A stretch of DNA of 64,000 bases, from contig NZ_JAIQZB010000006.1 in assembly GCF_020164555.1 (NCBI RefSeq), positions 1-64,000 on the forward strand, given 5' to 3'. Below the pieces are notes generated by a model. It was not told where the DNA came from and searched no databases. It saw nothing but the letters and a program-made list of their open reading frames with translations. The position numbers and the translations under genes are program-made. Origin of the DNA: Salegentibacter lacus (GTDB lineage: Bacteria; Bacteroidota; Bacteroidia; Flavobacteriales; Flavobacteriaceae). Position 1 is the first letter of the stretch, and every line of letters starts with the position of its first letter. Shown one piece after another: positions 43,501 through 53,019 of the stretch.

Positions 43501-43632
43501 AAAAGCCGTTTAAAAGTTCTTCTTTCTAACATCCGTCAAGTTGAATTTATTTCAGCTTCTAAATTTAATTGAAACTAGATTCTGAAACAAGTTCAGATTG
43601 ACGTGTGAAAGACCAGTTTTTAAACGGCTTTT
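43501..43632. repeat. Nested terminator plus palindromic insert
   Basis: Outer arms AAAAGCCGTTTAAAA (43501-43515) and TTTTAAACGGCTTTT (about 43618-43632) enclose the two-halved element CGTCAAGTTGAAT...TTCAGCTTCTAA and TAGATTCTGAAAC...TTCAGATTGACG (43534-43603). The flanking genes converge on it. Confidence 0.8.
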
Positions 43633-43654
43633 TTAAACTTTAATTAATCTGCGT

Positions 43655-44920
43655 TTATTCTTTACTCGCCATTGCAGCAGAAACAGAAGCTGATAGTCTT
43701 TTATAAGTTCCGTTTTCTAAACGCTCTCTAATTGCTGAAAAAGCAACCAGGGTTTCTTCGATATCCTGAATGGTATGCGAAGCGGTAGGAATCATTCTTA
43801 ATAAAATAAGTCCCTTTGGAATTACCGGATAAACTACTATAGAACAGAAAACTCCGTGGTTTTCCCTAAGATCCTTTACCAAAGCCATGGCTTCCGGAAT
43901 ACTTCCTTTTAAGTAAACAGGAGTTACACAACTTTGGGTAGTTCCAATATCAAAACCATTTTCTTTAAGCCCGTTTTGAAGTGCGTTCACATTTTCCCAA
44001 AGCTTTTCTTTAAGCTCTGGCATTGTTCTGAGCATTTCCAAACGCTTTAATGCTCCGACAACCAATTGCATTTGCAATGATTTGGCGAACATTTGTGAAC
44101 GTAAATTATATTTCAAATAATCTATAATTTCCTTATCAGCAGCGATAAATGCACCAGTACTGGCCAATGATTTCGCGAAAGTTGCGAAATAAACATCAAT
44201 ATCATCCTGAATACCTTGCTCCTCACCTGCTCCAGCTCCTGTTTTACCAAGTGTTCCAAATCCGTGGGCATCATCTACAAAAAGCCTGAAATTATATTTT
44301 TGTTTCAGCTCTACAATCTCTTTTAATCTTCCCTGTTCTCCACGCATTCCAAAAACACCTTCAGAAATCAACAAAATCCCTCCTCCGGTTTGTTCTGCAA
44401 TTTTAGTAGCGCGTTGCAGGTTTTTCTCTATACTTTCAAGATCATTGTGTTTATAAGTAAAACGCTGACCTAAATGTAAACGCACACCATCGATTATACA
44501 AGCGTGGGCATCTACATCATAAACAATAACATCTGCCTTAGAAACCAATGCATCTATGGTAGAAACCATTCCCTGGTAACCAAAATTAAGAAGGTAAGCC
44601 GATTGTTTATGAACAAAAGAAGCAAGCTCGTCTTCAAGTTTTTCGTGAAGGTGAGTGTGGCCACTCATCATTCTTGCACCCATTGGATACGCCGAGCCAT
44701 ATTCTGCTGCGGCTTCAGTATCTACTTTTCTTACTTCGGGATGATTGGCAAGCCCCAGGTAGTCGTTAATACTCCAGGTCACCACTTCTTTCCCTCTAAA
44801 TTTCATTCGGTTAGAAATTGGCCCTTCAAGTTTAGGAAATACAAAATACCCTTCTGCCTGCTCTGCCCATTTTCCTAATGGTCCTTTGTCTTTATATATT
44901 TTATCAAATAAATCCCTCAT
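43655..44920 (-). CDS. PLP-dependent alpha-oxoamine synthase (serine palmitoyltransferase/cysteate acyltransferase-like)
   Basis: This 421-residue fold-type I PLP enzyme condenses an amino acid with an acyl thioester with loss of CO2. The PLP lysine is Lys250 in FATFAKSLASTGAF, the cofactor Asp is in VDDAHGFGTLG (215-220), and SINDYLGLANHPEV and SAYPMGARMMSGHTHLH are typical of SPT/KBL. In Flavobacterium a close relative is required for capnine (sulfonolipid) base synthesis, using cysteate. The cysteine-synthase-like gene upstream supports that reading, but 8-amino-7-oxononanoate or 3-oxosphinganine synthesis cannot be excluded by sequence alone. Confidence 0.82.
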   Translation of the reverse strand: MRDLFDKIYKDKGPLGKWAEQAEGYFVFPKLEGPISNRMKFRGKEVVTWSINDYLGLANHPEVRKVDTEAAAEYGSAYPMGARMMSGHTHLHEKLEDELASFVHKQSAYLLNFGYQGMVSTIDALVSKADVIVYDVDAHACIIDGVRLHLGQRFTYKHNDLESIEKNLQRATKIAEQTGGGILLISEGVFGMRGEQGRLKEIVELKQKYNFRLFVDDAHGFGTLGKTGAGAGEEQGIQDDIDVYFATFAKSLASTGAFIAADKEIIDYLKYNLRSQMFAKSLQMQLVVGALKRLEMLRTMPELKEKLWENVNALQNGLKENGFDIGTTQSCVTPVYLKGSIPEAMALVKDLRENHGVFCSIVVYPVIPKGLILLRMIPTASHTIQDIEETLVAFSAIRERLENGTYKRLSASVSAAMASKE

Positions 44921-44942
44921 CGATCTTTTTTTAGTCGAGCCG

Positions 44943-44974
44943 CAAAAATACTTAAAATTGGCTCAATTGCACAA
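44943..44974 (-). promoter_or_regulatory. Promoter of the alpha-oxoamine synthase gene (TTG-21-TAnnTTTG)
   Basis: On the minus strand a TTG (44974-44972) is followed after 21 bases by TATTTTTG (44950-44943). It lies 22 bases before the ATG at 44920, past the terminator of the cysteine-synthase-like gene. Confidence 0.65.
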
Positions 44975-45002
44975 AGTTATTTTTTTCTTAAAATTCGAAT
45001 AA

Positions 45003-45034
45003 AAGAAAAGCATCCTGCCGGGGATGCTTTTGTA
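45003..45034 (-). terminator. Terminator after the cysteine-synthase-like gene
   Basis: Arms AAAAGCATCC (45006-45015) and GGATGCTTTT (45022-45031) lie beyond the stop codon at 45068 on the minus strand. Confidence 0.8.
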
Positions 45035-45067
45035 TTTTTTATTTCTGAATCAATTTCAAAATACTTC

Positions 45068-46108
45068 TTATTTTATAAATTCTATAGGCTGTGCCTCAAT
45101 TTCATTTTTAGTATCAAAAAAGCCCTGTTCTTCCATCCAGTCATCACTAAAGACTTTTCCCATATATCTTGAACCGTGATCCGGGAAAATTACAACAACT
45201 TTACTGTTCTCATCAAACTCTCCTTCTTCAGCAAGTTGTTTTAAACCCTGGGTTGCCGCACCACTAGTATAACCTACAAATAAACCTTCGGTTTTCGCAA
45301 GTTCTCTCGCGGTGTGCGCACTATCTTCATCACTAACCTTAATAAAACGGTCAATAATTTCAAAATCTGTTGCTGATGGAATAAGATTTTTCCCTAGGCC
45401 TTCAATTCTGTACGGATAAATCTCTCCAGAATCAAATTCTTTTGTTTCGTGATATTTCTTTAATACAGAACCATAAGCATCAATTCCAATAACTTTAATT
45501 TCTGGATTTTGCTGCTTCAGATATCTTGCTGTTCCAGAAATTGTTCCACCGGTTCCACTACAGGCAACAAGGTGGGTTATTTCTCCTTCGGTTTGTTTCC
45601 ATATTTCAGGACCGGTAGAAATAAAATGAGCGTCTATATTTAAATCATTAAAATATTGATTGATATAAACCGAACCTTTAGTTTCTGAATGCAACCTTTT
45701 AGCTACCTGGTAATAAGATCTGGGATCATCTGCCGAAACGTGGGCCGGGCAAACATAAACTTTGGCGCCCATTGTTTTTAGCATATCAATCTTATCGTTG
45801 GAAGCTTTGGAACTAACTGCAAGAATACATTCGTAACCCTTAATAACACTCACCATAGCAATACTAAAACCGGTATTACCAGAAGTAGTTTCTATAATTG
45901 TACTGCCGGGTTTAAGAATACCTTTTCTTTCGGCTTCTTCAATAATATAAAGTGCAATGCGGTCTTTAGCGGAGTGTCCCGGATTAAAGGCTTCTACTTT
46001 AGCGAAGAATTCTCCTTTAAATCCCTGGGTTATTTTGTTAAGTTGTATCAAAGGTGTATTGCCAATAAGTTGCAATACATTATCATATACTTGCAAATCT
46101 TCTTTCAT
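45068..46108 (-). CDS. Cysteine synthase-like PLP enzyme (possible cysteate synthase)
   Basis: This 346-residue fold-type II PLP enzyme has its Lys48 in [11 protein letters not shown], the substrate loop [13 protein letters not shown] and the phosphate-cup loop [15 protein letters not shown]. It lacks CBS domains and is about 30 residues longer at the C-terminus than CysK, ending [19 protein letters not shown]. It could make cysteine, cystathionine or, by exchange with sulfite, L-cysteate. The neighbour at 43655-44920, which uses an amino acid for a lipid base, makes the last option attractive. It has its own terminator, so the two genes are linked in place but probably not in one mRNA. Confidence 0.82.
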   Translation of the reverse strand: MKEDLQVYDNVLQLIGNTPLIQLNKITQGFKGEFFAKVEAFNPGHSAKDRIALYIIEEAERKGILKPGSTIIETTSGNTGFSIAMVSVIKGYECILAVSSKASNDKIDMLKTMGAKVYVCPAHVSADDPRSYYQVAKRLHSETKGSVYINQYFNDLNIDAHFISTGPEIWKQTEGEITHLVACSGTGGTISGTARYLKQQNPEIKVIGIDAYGSVLKKYHETKEFDSGEIYPYRIEGLGKNLIPSATDFEIIDRFIKVSDEDSAHTARELAKTEGLFVGYTSGAATQGLKQLAEEGEFDENSKVVVIFPDHGSRYMGKVFSDDWMEEQGFFDTKNEIEAQPIEFIK

Positions 46109-46196
46109 AAATCGAAGTTCTTTACAAAAATTTTGGTTAACTATTTCACTCTTTTAAGGAGTGTAAAATCCCCCAAATTTAAGGCAAATTTTTTAA

Positions 46197-48257
46197 TTAG
46201 TGGTCAATTCCTTCTAAATCCAGCAAAAACGCATATTCCTCTGCTACTTCTTTTAAAGCTTCAAAACGTCCTGAAGCCCCGCCGTGCCCAGCGTCCATAT
46301 TAGTATGGAATAATAATAAATTAGTATCGGTTTTTAATTCCCTTAATTTGGCAACCCATTTAGCCGGCTCCCAATATTGAACCTGGGAATCGTGCAAGCC
46401 GGTTGTTACCAGCAAGTTAGGGTGATCTTGCGCAACTACATTATCATAGGGCGAATATTGCATCATATATTCATAATAATCCTTATTATTCGGATTTCCC
46501 CATTCATCATATTCACCGGTGGTTAGCGGAATGCTATCATCTAACATCGTTGTCACTACATCTACAAAAGGAACTGCCGATATCACGCCGTTGTATAATT
46601 GCGGCGCCATATTAATTACCGCTCCCATGAGCAAGCCACCGGCTGAACCACCCATCGCGTAAAGATGCTTTGCGGAAGTATATTTTTCCTGAATTAAATA
46701 TTCTGAAACATCTATATAATCGGTAAAGGTGTTCATTTTATTGAAAAGTTTTCCATCTTCATACCAGTTTCGTCCAAGATATTCTCCGCCGCGAATATGT
46801 GCAATGGCATAGATAAAACCTCGATCTAATAAACTAAGTCTTACTGTAGAAAAATAAGGATCTATGGTAGAACCGTATGAACCATAAGCGTACTGTAATA
46901 ACGGGCTATTTCCATCTAGTTTAGTTCCCTTTTTATACACCAGGCTAACGGGAATTTTAATACCGTCTTTTGCCGTGGCCCAAATTCTTTCTGAGAGGTA
47001 ATTATTTTTATCAAATTCTTTACCTAAAACCTCCTGTTCTTTTAGAACCGTCTTTTCGCGAGTAGCCATATTAAAATCTACTACCGATGTTGGCGTGGTC
47101 ATAGAATTATAGGTAAACCTCAAGATCTCTGTATCAAAAGAAGGGTTAATAGAAGTAAATGCGGTATAGGTTTCATTATCAAAAGGAATGTAAAATTCTT
47201 CTGAATTATCCCAGCGTATTACCTTTATCTTGTTTAAGCCATTGTGACGCTCGCTAATTACAAGATATTTTTTAAAGATATCTACATCTTCTAGCAAGTA
47301 ATCCTCCCGGTGTGGAATTACATCTACCCAGTTTTCCTGGGTTGTTTTTTCAACAGGGGTTTTCATCAACCTGAAATTAGTCGCTTTATCTTTATTGGTC
47401 ATCACATAAAAATCACCTTCGTAATGCGCGATGCTATACTCCAACCCACGCTCCCTGGGTTGAAAAACCTTAAATTCACCCGAAGGATCATCGGCTTTTA
47501 AAATTCGATATTCTGTAGTTAAAGTGCTGTGACTTCCTATTATTATATATTCTTTTGACTTCGATTTATAAACATAGGTATTAAATGTTTCGTCTTCCTC
47601 TTCAAAAACCAATTCGTCTTCGGCAGAGTCTGTTCCTAAAATATGCTTGTAAATCCTATAAGAACGTAGCGTTTGCTCGTCTTTCTTTGTGTAGAAAAGC
47701 GTTTTATTATCTGCCGCCCAAGTAGAACCCCCGGTTGCATTTTCTATTTTATCAGTATAAATTTCGCCGGTTTGTAAATCTTTAATCTGAATGGTATATT
47801 TTCTTCGGCTTAAGGTGTCTACCCCAAAAGCAACCATTTTATTGTCTGGGCTAACATTTAAACCTCCAAGGCTATAGTATTCAAAGCCTTCGGCCATTTC
47901 ATTTACATCAAAAAGCAATTCTTCGGAAGCTGCTAGTTCCCCCTTTTTTCGGGAATAAATTGGGTAATCCTTTCCGGTTTCAAAACGGGTCAAATACCAG
48001 TAACCACTCAATTTATAGGGAACTGACTCATCATCTTCTTTAATTCGACCTTTCATTTCCTCAAATAACCGCTGTTGAAAATCTTTGGTATGCGCGGTCA
48101 TTTTTTGGTTATACTCATTCTCCTGGTTTAAATAGTCAATCACCTCCGGATTATCACGGTTGTTCATCCAATAATAATTATCTATTCTGACGTCTCCGTG
48201 AAACTCCAGGGTTTTAGGGATTTTCTTAGCTTTTGGCGGTAAAATTTCTTTTTTCAA
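46197..48257 (-). CDS. Prolyl oligopeptidase-like peptidase, family S9 (PtrB-type)
   Basis: This roughly 686-residue peptidase has an N-terminal beta-propeller (about 80-400) and an alpha/beta hydrolase domain. The nucleophile is in AMGGSAGGLLMGAV, and the Asp and His are in TGLHDSQVQYWEP and TNMDAGHGGASGR. The open frame starts at TTG 48284, but a TACATTTG (-7-like) element covers 48282-48289 and no ATG exists nearby. I therefore place the start at the TTG at 48257, just before KKEILPPKAKKIPKTLEFHGD. No clear signal peptide is seen, so it is probably cytoplasmic. Confidence 0.88.
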   Translation of the reverse strand: MKKEILPPKAKKIPKTLEFHGDVRIDNYYWMNNRDNPEVIDYLNQENEYNQKMTAHTKDFQQRLFEEMKGRIKEDDESVPYKLSGYWYLTRFETGKDYPIYSRKKGELAASEELLFDVNEMAEGFEYYSLGGLNVSPDNKMVAFGVDTLSRRKYTIQIKDLQTGEIYTDKIENATGGSTWAADNKTLFYTKKDEQTLRSYRIYKHILGTDSAEDELVFEEEDETFNTYVYKSKSKEYIIIGSHSTLTTEYRILKADDPSGEFKVFQPRERGLEYSIAHYEGDFYVMTNKDKATNFRLMKTPVEKTTQENWVDVIPHREDYLLEDVDIFKKYLVISERHNGLNKIKVIRWDNSEEFYIPFDNETYTAFTSINPSFDTEILRFTYNSMTTPTSVVDFNMATREKTVLKEQEVLGKEFDKNNYLSERIWATAKDGIKIPVSLVYKKGTKLDGNSPLLQYAYGSYGSTIDPYFSTVRLSLLDRGFIYAIAHIRGGEYLGRNWYEDGKLFNKMNTFTDYIDVSEYLIQEKYTSAKHLYAMGGSAGGLLMGAVINMAPQLYNGVISAVPFVDVVTTMLDDSIPLTTGEYDEWGNPNNKDYYEYMMQYSPYDNVVAQDHPNLLVTTGLHDSQVQYWEPAKWVAKLRELKTDTNLLLFHTNMDAGHGGASGRFEALKEVAEEYAFLLDLEGIDH

Positions 48258-48281
48258 ATCTGCATTATTTTTAAGCGCTTG

Positions 48282-48289
48282 CAAATGTA
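48282..48289 (-). promoter_or_regulatory. -7 element of the S9 peptidase promoter
   Basis: TACATTTG on the minus strand matches TAnnTTTG. It overlaps the first possible TTG start, which argues that translation begins further in. Confidence 0.5.
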
Positions 48290-48351
48290 AGGCTTCCCAA
48301 CTAAATACATAATTAGTCGCTTCATATTAACAGGATTAAACCTGTAATTAG

Positions 48352-48359
48352 TAAATTTG
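48352..48359 (+). promoter_or_regulatory. -7 element of the YbaB promoter
   Basis: TAAATTTG lies 28 bases before the ybaB ATG, a typical distance. A TTG at -33 was not found. Confidence 0.45.
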
Positions 48360-48387
48360 TGTTTGTTAAATTTAAAAAAAAGAGACT

Positions 48388-48711
48388 ATGTTTGGAGATA
48401 TGATGGGTATGATGAATAAAATCAAGGAAACCCAACAAAAAGTTGAAGAAACTAAAGAACGCCTAAAAACGGTAACTATAGAAGAAAAATCCAGTGACGG
48501 ACTTCTAAAAGTAACCATTAGCGCTACACGTGAAATTAAGAATATTAGCGTTGCAGATGAATTGATGCAGGATAAAGAACAGTTGGAAGATTACCTGGTT
48601 TTAACTTTAAACAAGGCAATTAGCAAAGCATCGGACATTCACGAAGCTGAACTCGCTGCTGTCGCTAAAGATGGTATGCCTGATATTCCCGGTTTAGACC
48701 AATTAAAGTAA
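48388..48711 (+). CDS. YbaB/EbfC nucleoid-associated protein
   Basis: This 107-residue dimeric DNA-binding protein starts [21 protein letters not shown]. It has an alpha helix, a beta-sheet segment ([27 protein letters not shown]) and a C-terminal helix ending [12 protein letters not shown]. It binds DNA and affects nucleoid structure in family members. The usual neighbours dnaX and recR are not present here. Confidence 0.93.
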   Translation: MFGDMMGMMNKIKETQQKVEETKERLKTVTIEEKSSDGLLKVTISATREIKNISVADELMQDKEQLEDYLVLTLNKAISKASDIHEAELAAVAKDGMPDIPGLDQLK

Positions 48712-48729
48712 ATTTTTATTTTGAAGATT

Positions 48730-48768
48730 AAAACCTCACAGGCTTTAAAAACCTGTGAGGTCTCTATT
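48730..48768. terminator. Bidirectional terminator between ybaB and the peroxiredoxin-like gene
   Basis: Arms CCTCACAGG (48734-48742) and CCTGTGAGG (48752-48760) lie between the two convergent genes. Confidence 0.85.
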
Positions 48769-48770
48769 TT

Positions 48771-49283
48771 TTAAGCTTCTCCCCTTGCAGGATAATCTTT
48801 ATCCAAAACAAAATCTATAGCTTTTAGCAACTCATCAAATTTTGGCCTGGCAAAAGGCATCGTTTGAATAGAAGCCGCGTATAAGGTATTATCAGATTTT
48901 ATCAGGAATAAGCCGGGTTCAAAGAACACTTCGGGTTCATCTTTAATTCCTTCAGAAATATATAAATCCCATTTCCTGGCATCTTCAGGATTAAAATCAT
49001 AGCCTATAGTAAGATTATCTACATCCCATTCTTTTACTGTTTTCTCGGCCAAAGCCTTGTTATTCGCGCTTATGCAAATAACATTCACACCTTTATCCTG
49101 GAATTTTTCAATTTTTTTATTTAATTCCTCTAAATACGATTTGCAAACCGGGCAGTGCAAGCCGCGATAAAATATAACCATGGTAAAGTTCTCCGGCTTT
49201 TGCTCGCGTAAATCCCATTGCATACCGCTGGTGGTTTTTACTCTTAATCTTGGCACTTCTTTTCTTGGCAAAACATTTTTCAT
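48771..49283 (-). CDS. Peroxiredoxin-like (AhpC/TSA) protein
   Basis: This 170-residue thioredoxin-fold protein has FYRGLHCPVCKSYLEEL, a Cys-x-x-Cys at the place of the peroxidatic Cys. It belongs to the 'peroxiredoxin-like' branch of AhpC/TSA. No signal peptide is seen, so it is cytoplasmic. The exact substrate is unknown and reductase rather than peroxidase activity is possible. Confidence 0.85.
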   Translation of the reverse strand: MKNVLPRKEVPRLRVKTTSGMQWDLREQKPENFTMVIFYRGLHCPVCKSYLEELNKKIEKFQDKGVNVICISANNKALAEKTVKEWDVDNLTIGYDFNPEDARKWDLYISEGIKDEPEVFFEPGLFLIKSDNTLYAASIQTMPFARPKFDELLKAIDFVLDKDYPARGEA

Positions 49284-49376
49284 AATTACAATTTTTTGGG
49301 TTATTGCAAATTATAAAAATAAGCTACCGGGATATATTAAAAGCATTGTAAGCTTAGGTTAAACTTTTCTAATGGA

Positions 49377-50405
49377 CTATAATTTAGTCTCCTTAAGTAC
49401 TTTTAAGAATTTTTGGTGCATTTCTTCGGAATAATCCAAATGGGTAACAATTCTTAATTTTCCCTGCCCCATATTGCTTATCCTGATATTTTCCTTTTGT
49501 AAGTTTTTCATAAATGCAGCTTCATCTGAAGCATTTTTCAGGTAGAAAATAACGATATTGGTTTCCACGGGCTCTACCTCACCTACATAGCTTGCAGCAT
49601 CCAGGGTTTCTGCAATGTCTGAAGCTCTTTTATGATCTTCGGTTAAACGTTCTACATGGTTATCCAGGGCGTAAATTCCGGCAGCAGCCATAAAACCTAC
49701 TTGCCGCATTCCGCCGCCTAAAACTTTTCGAACTCTTATGGCGTTTTTCATAAGTTCCTTATCACCAATAAGCACCGATCCCATTGGAATTCCCAATCCT
49801 TTAGAAAGGCAAACCGAAATTGTATCAAACAATTTCCCGTAATCTTTAGGATCTTCATTTTTAGCCACCAGCGCGTTAAATAATCGAGCGCCATCTAGAT
49901 GCAAACCTAGATTATGGGTATTGCAAACTTTTCTAATTTTCTTGATTTCTTTCAAATCGTAACAAGCGCCACCACCTTTATTAGTGGTGTTTTCTAAACA
50001 AACCAAACTCGTTAACGGACTATGATAAAAGTCCGGCGGATTAATATTTTCTTCAACCTGGGCCGCGGTAATCATTCCACGGTCGCCATCTACCAGCTTG
50101 CAGGAAACCCCGCTGTTAAAAGAAGCACCACCGCCTTCGTAATTAAAAACGTGCGCCCATTTATCGCAAATTAACTGTTCAGCTGGTTGTGTGTGTAACT
50201 TTATAGCTGCCTGGTTGGCCATACTCCCGGTAGGAAAAAACAGGGCCTCATCCTTCCCGAACATTTTTGCCAGTTTTTCTTCCAAAGCATTTACCGTAGG
50301 GTCTTCTTTGTAAACATCGTCGCCAACTTCAGCGCCCATTATAGCTTTCAACATTCCGCTGGTAGGGCGTGTTACCGTATCACTTCTTAAGTCTATTTCT
50401 TTCAT
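49377..50405 (-). CDS. ltaE: Low-specificity L-threonine aldolase
   Basis: This 342-residue PLP enzyme splits threonine to glycine and acetaldehyde. The start at ATG 50405 (MKEIDLRSDTVTRPTSGML) is chosen over the upstream codons because DLRSDTVTRP is the family N-terminus. The PLP lysine is in SVCLSKGLGIPMGSVLIG, and NTTNKGGGACYDLKEI and LHLDGARLFNA are typical. Homologues act on allo-threonine as well. It lies downstream of repeats that separate it from the metalloprotease gene. Confidence 0.93.
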   Translation of the reverse strand: MKEIDLRSDTVTRPTSGMLKAIMGAEVGDDVYKEDPTVNALEEKLAKMFGKDEALFFPTGSMANQAAIKLHTQPAEQLICDKWAHVFNYEGGGASFNSGVSCKLVDGDRGMITAAQVEENINPPDFYHSPLTSLVCLENTTNKGGGACYDLKEIKKIRKVCNTHNLGLHLDGARLFNALVAKNEDPKDYGKLFDTISVCLSKGLGIPMGSVLIGDKELMKNAIRVRKVLGGGMRQVGFMAAAGIYALDNHVERLTEDHKRASDIAETLDAASYVGEVEPVETNIVIFYLKNASDEAAFMKNLQKENIRISNMGQGKLRIVTHLDYSEEMHQKFLKVLKETKL

Positions 50406-50417
50406 AAATTTCATTTA

Positions 50418-50500
50418 TCATTTCCGTCCCGAAAAAAAGGGATAAACTGCGGCGGAAATCTTTTATTTGTTTTTTGGTCATTTCCGTGAAGACGGAAATC
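50418..50500. repeat. Two GTCATTTCCG...CGGAAATC hairpin copies
   Basis: A perfect copy (50477-50500, TTTCCGTgaagACGGAAA) and an expanded one (50418-50460, with TCATTTCCGTCCCG and GGCGGAAATC) fill the spacer between the metalloprotease and threonine aldolase genes. They match the copy in the hisC-hisB spacer. Confidence 0.72.
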
Positions 50501-50503
50501 TCT

Positions 50504-52921
50504 TTATTTAATTAAATCTATCCCTTCACATCTAAAACTCCCAATAGGGCTTCCATCAGGGATTTTAGTAATATTTAATTTGGTTTTATATTCATCGGGA
50601 TTTTCCCTGTAGTTTTCAATTTCTCTAAACATTTGTTGATGCAATGCCCCATCTTTATCGCTTAACCAATCTTTTAGTTTATCAATTTGAACATTGGCAA
50701 GCGCTTTTACTTTTGCAGTAGCCGATTCATTTTCAGCAAGTTTTATTAATTGTAGCAAAACCTGGTAATTTATCGCTTGTTGCACTTCATTTAAATATTC
50801 ATCACTGTGAGGCTTTTTTATGGTTTCGCTAATTAATTTCTCCAGAACTTCTTCCGGCCCCAACTGTTTATTATTTAAAGATTTTTGCTGAACCAATCTC
50901 GCCATTCTTTCCGGATGCAATAATAAGGAAAGTGATAAATTCGCTGAAGTTACAGGAGCGCCCAGCGCATCAAATGCTACGCCGGTATTGCTTTTAAAAG
51001 ATTCCCGGCTGCGATTATAACCAAAAGCTCGCGGAGGAAATAATTCCAGTTTTTCCTTCGGAATTGCAATTAATTCTGCATCTAAGGTTTTTAAAATTGA
51101 GTTTAGCGCATTTTCCTGCATTTTTGAATCAGCGCTTTCCCAAAGCTTATCTTTTCCTCCTTTTACCGCATAATTATAATCGAGTCCGCCGATGATTTTC
51201 ACTGCGGCTTCAACCTGGTAACGATGTAAAAAGTATAAAGGCACAAAAACATCTTCCAGAACCGAATAGGGCTCGTTGGTCCTAATATTATCTTCAGAAA
51301 AATTCTCGATTCCCTTTTTCCTGATTTTTAAGATTTTTTCCAGCTCTTCAATGGCACTTTCACCATTATCCCATAAATGCGCGTTTATGTGAGCACCACC
51401 TTGAGCTCGGGCATCAGCATCTGAGATAAACTGATGACCCGCTCTCTGCGCTTCTTCTAAAACCGAGTTTAGAAATTCCCGCTCTGAAGTATTCTCAGGA
51501 ATATCAGCATAAGAATATTTTACGGTGACTTTATCCCACTCGCCAATTCCGGTATCGTAAGCATTATCAATACTAATTTCGTCATTTTCCAAACTGAATT
51601 GCGGATGCGGATAATCCATTACCGAAGCATTATCGTTTACACTTGCCGCAAAATTATGAGCAAAACCTATGGTATGGCCAACTTCATGGGCAGAAAGCTG
51701 CCGAATTCGAGCTACCGCCATTTCCATCATTTTTTCGTGATTTTCATCATTTTCAGCAAAAGGTTTATTTAGTAAAGCCTGGGCGATCATAAAATCCTGG
51801 CGGATTCTCAAACTTCCCAAACTAACGTGTCCTTTTATAATTTCACCGGTTCTGGGATCTACCACGCTGGCACCATAACTCCAACCTCTGGTGGAACGAT
51901 GAACCCACTGAATCATATTATAACGCGTATCTAAAGGATCGGCATCCTCTGGTAACATTTTTACCTGAAAAGCGTCTTTGTAACCAATTTCTTCATAAGC
52001 TTCGTTCCACCAGCGTGCTCCTTCCAGCAAAGCCGATTTTACCGGCTCGGGAGTTCCCGGGTCCAGATAATAAATAATAGGTTCTTCGGCTTCGCTAATT
52101 TCCGCTTCTGGATTTTTCTTTTTTAAGCGGTGGCGAATAGCAAATTTCTTTTCTATAGGTTCATAAACCGGTGTAGAATAATCTAAATAGGAAATAGAAA
52201 TAGCACCGCTACGGGGATCAAACAGTCGCTTTTCATAATTATCGTCAGGTAATTTCACAAAAGAATGATGCTGAATTACACTAAGATTTTTAGCATTTGG
52301 CGCCACACTTTGTATTGTTCTGCCTTTGGGTTCACCTTCAAAAGTAAGCAGTGCTTCAAATTCTACATTTTCAGGAAAAGCTTTGGTGCGCTCTAAAGAA
52401 AGAGCGCTTTTAGATTTATCGAGTTTGTAAGTTCCGTACTCCCCTTTTTTAAGTCGGCCGGCAACATCGTGCGCATCTTCCATTAAAAATGGAGTAAAAT
52501 CTATAACGTAAACCGAATCTTTTTCTTCCTTTATTTCAAACCCATAGATCACCGATTTCGCGAAAGCCTGTTCTACGCTTCTTCTTTCCAACTCATTTTC
52601 TGTTTCAGCCCTGTATTTTTGATTTGGTTGCACCAGCAATAACTTATTCCCGGCCTTCTCAAATTTTACCACAGCTTCATTTCCCAACTGTCCACGATCT
52701 AAACCAATATCGTTAGAACCGAGCCCGCTGGTTAGGGCGTGAACATATAGAAATTCCGAATCAAGCATATCTACTTCCAGGTAAATTTCATCTTCGTCTT
52801 CATTATAATGGAAATTGAAAAAGCCTTCATATTCCTGGAGATTTTCTTTTTCTGAAAGAAATTGAGCCGTTCCCGGAACTGAGAAACTGACTAACAGCAA
52901 AATAAGTAAGAATTGCTTCAT
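50504..52921 (-). CDS. Exported zinc-dependent metalloprotease (DUF5117-like)
   Basis: This 805-residue protein has a signal peptide (MKQFLLILLLVSFSVPGTAQ). The N-terminal domain (about 30-290) is followed by a metzincin-type catalytic centre His412-Glu-x-x-His416-x-x-Gly-Phe-x-His422 in AHEVGHTIGFAHNFAAS. A later SVMDYPHPQFS region supplies a Met-turn. It fits the DUF5117/DUF4953 secreted zinc metalloproteases of Bacteroidetes. It is probably located in the periplasm or outer membrane. There is no recognisable T9SS C-terminal domain. The substrate is unknown. Confidence 0.88.
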   Translation of the reverse strand: MKQFLLILLLVSFSVPGTAQFLSEKENLQEYEGFFNFHYNEDEDEIYLEVDMLDSEFLYVHALTSGLGSNDIGLDRGQLGNEAVVKFEKAGNKLLLVQPNQKYRAETENELERRSVEQAFAKSVIYGFEIKEEKDSVYVIDFTPFLMEDAHDVAGRLKKGEYGTYKLDKSKSALSLERTKAFPENVEFEALLTFEGEPKGRTIQSVAPNAKNLSVIQHHSFVKLPDDNYEKRLFDPRSGAISISYLDYSTPVYEPIEKKFAIRHRLKKKNPEAEISEAEEPIIYYLDPGTPEPVKSALLEGARWWNEAYEEIGYKDAFQVKMLPEDADPLDTRYNMIQWVHRSTRGWSYGASVVDPRTGEIIKGHVSLGSLRIRQDFMIAQALLNKPFAENDENHEKMMEMAVARIRQLSAHEVGHTIGFAHNFAASVNDNASVMDYPHPQFSLENDEISIDNAYDTGIGEWDKVTVKYSYADIPENTSEREFLNSVLEEAQRAGHQFISDADARAQGGAHINAHLWDNGESAIEELEKILKIRKKGIENFSEDNIRTNEPYSVLEDVFVPLYFLHRYQVEAAVKIIGGLDYNYAVKGGKDKLWESADSKMQENALNSILKTLDAELIAIPKEKLELFPPRAFGYNRSRESFKSNTGVAFDALGAPVTSANLSLSLLLHPERMARLVQQKSLNNKQLGPEEVLEKLISETIKKPHSDEYLNEVQQAINYQVLLQLIKLAENESATAKVKALANVQIDKLKDWLSDKDGALHQQMFREIENYRENPDEYKTKLNITKIPDGSPIGSFRCEGIDLIK

Positions 52922-53019
52922 TTACGTGGTTTTATAGGATGTCTAAAACTATAAAAATATCGTTAAATACTTTCCCGTCGCAGTCTTAAATTCTATTTTT
53001 ACCTTATAAAATTTAGTAT

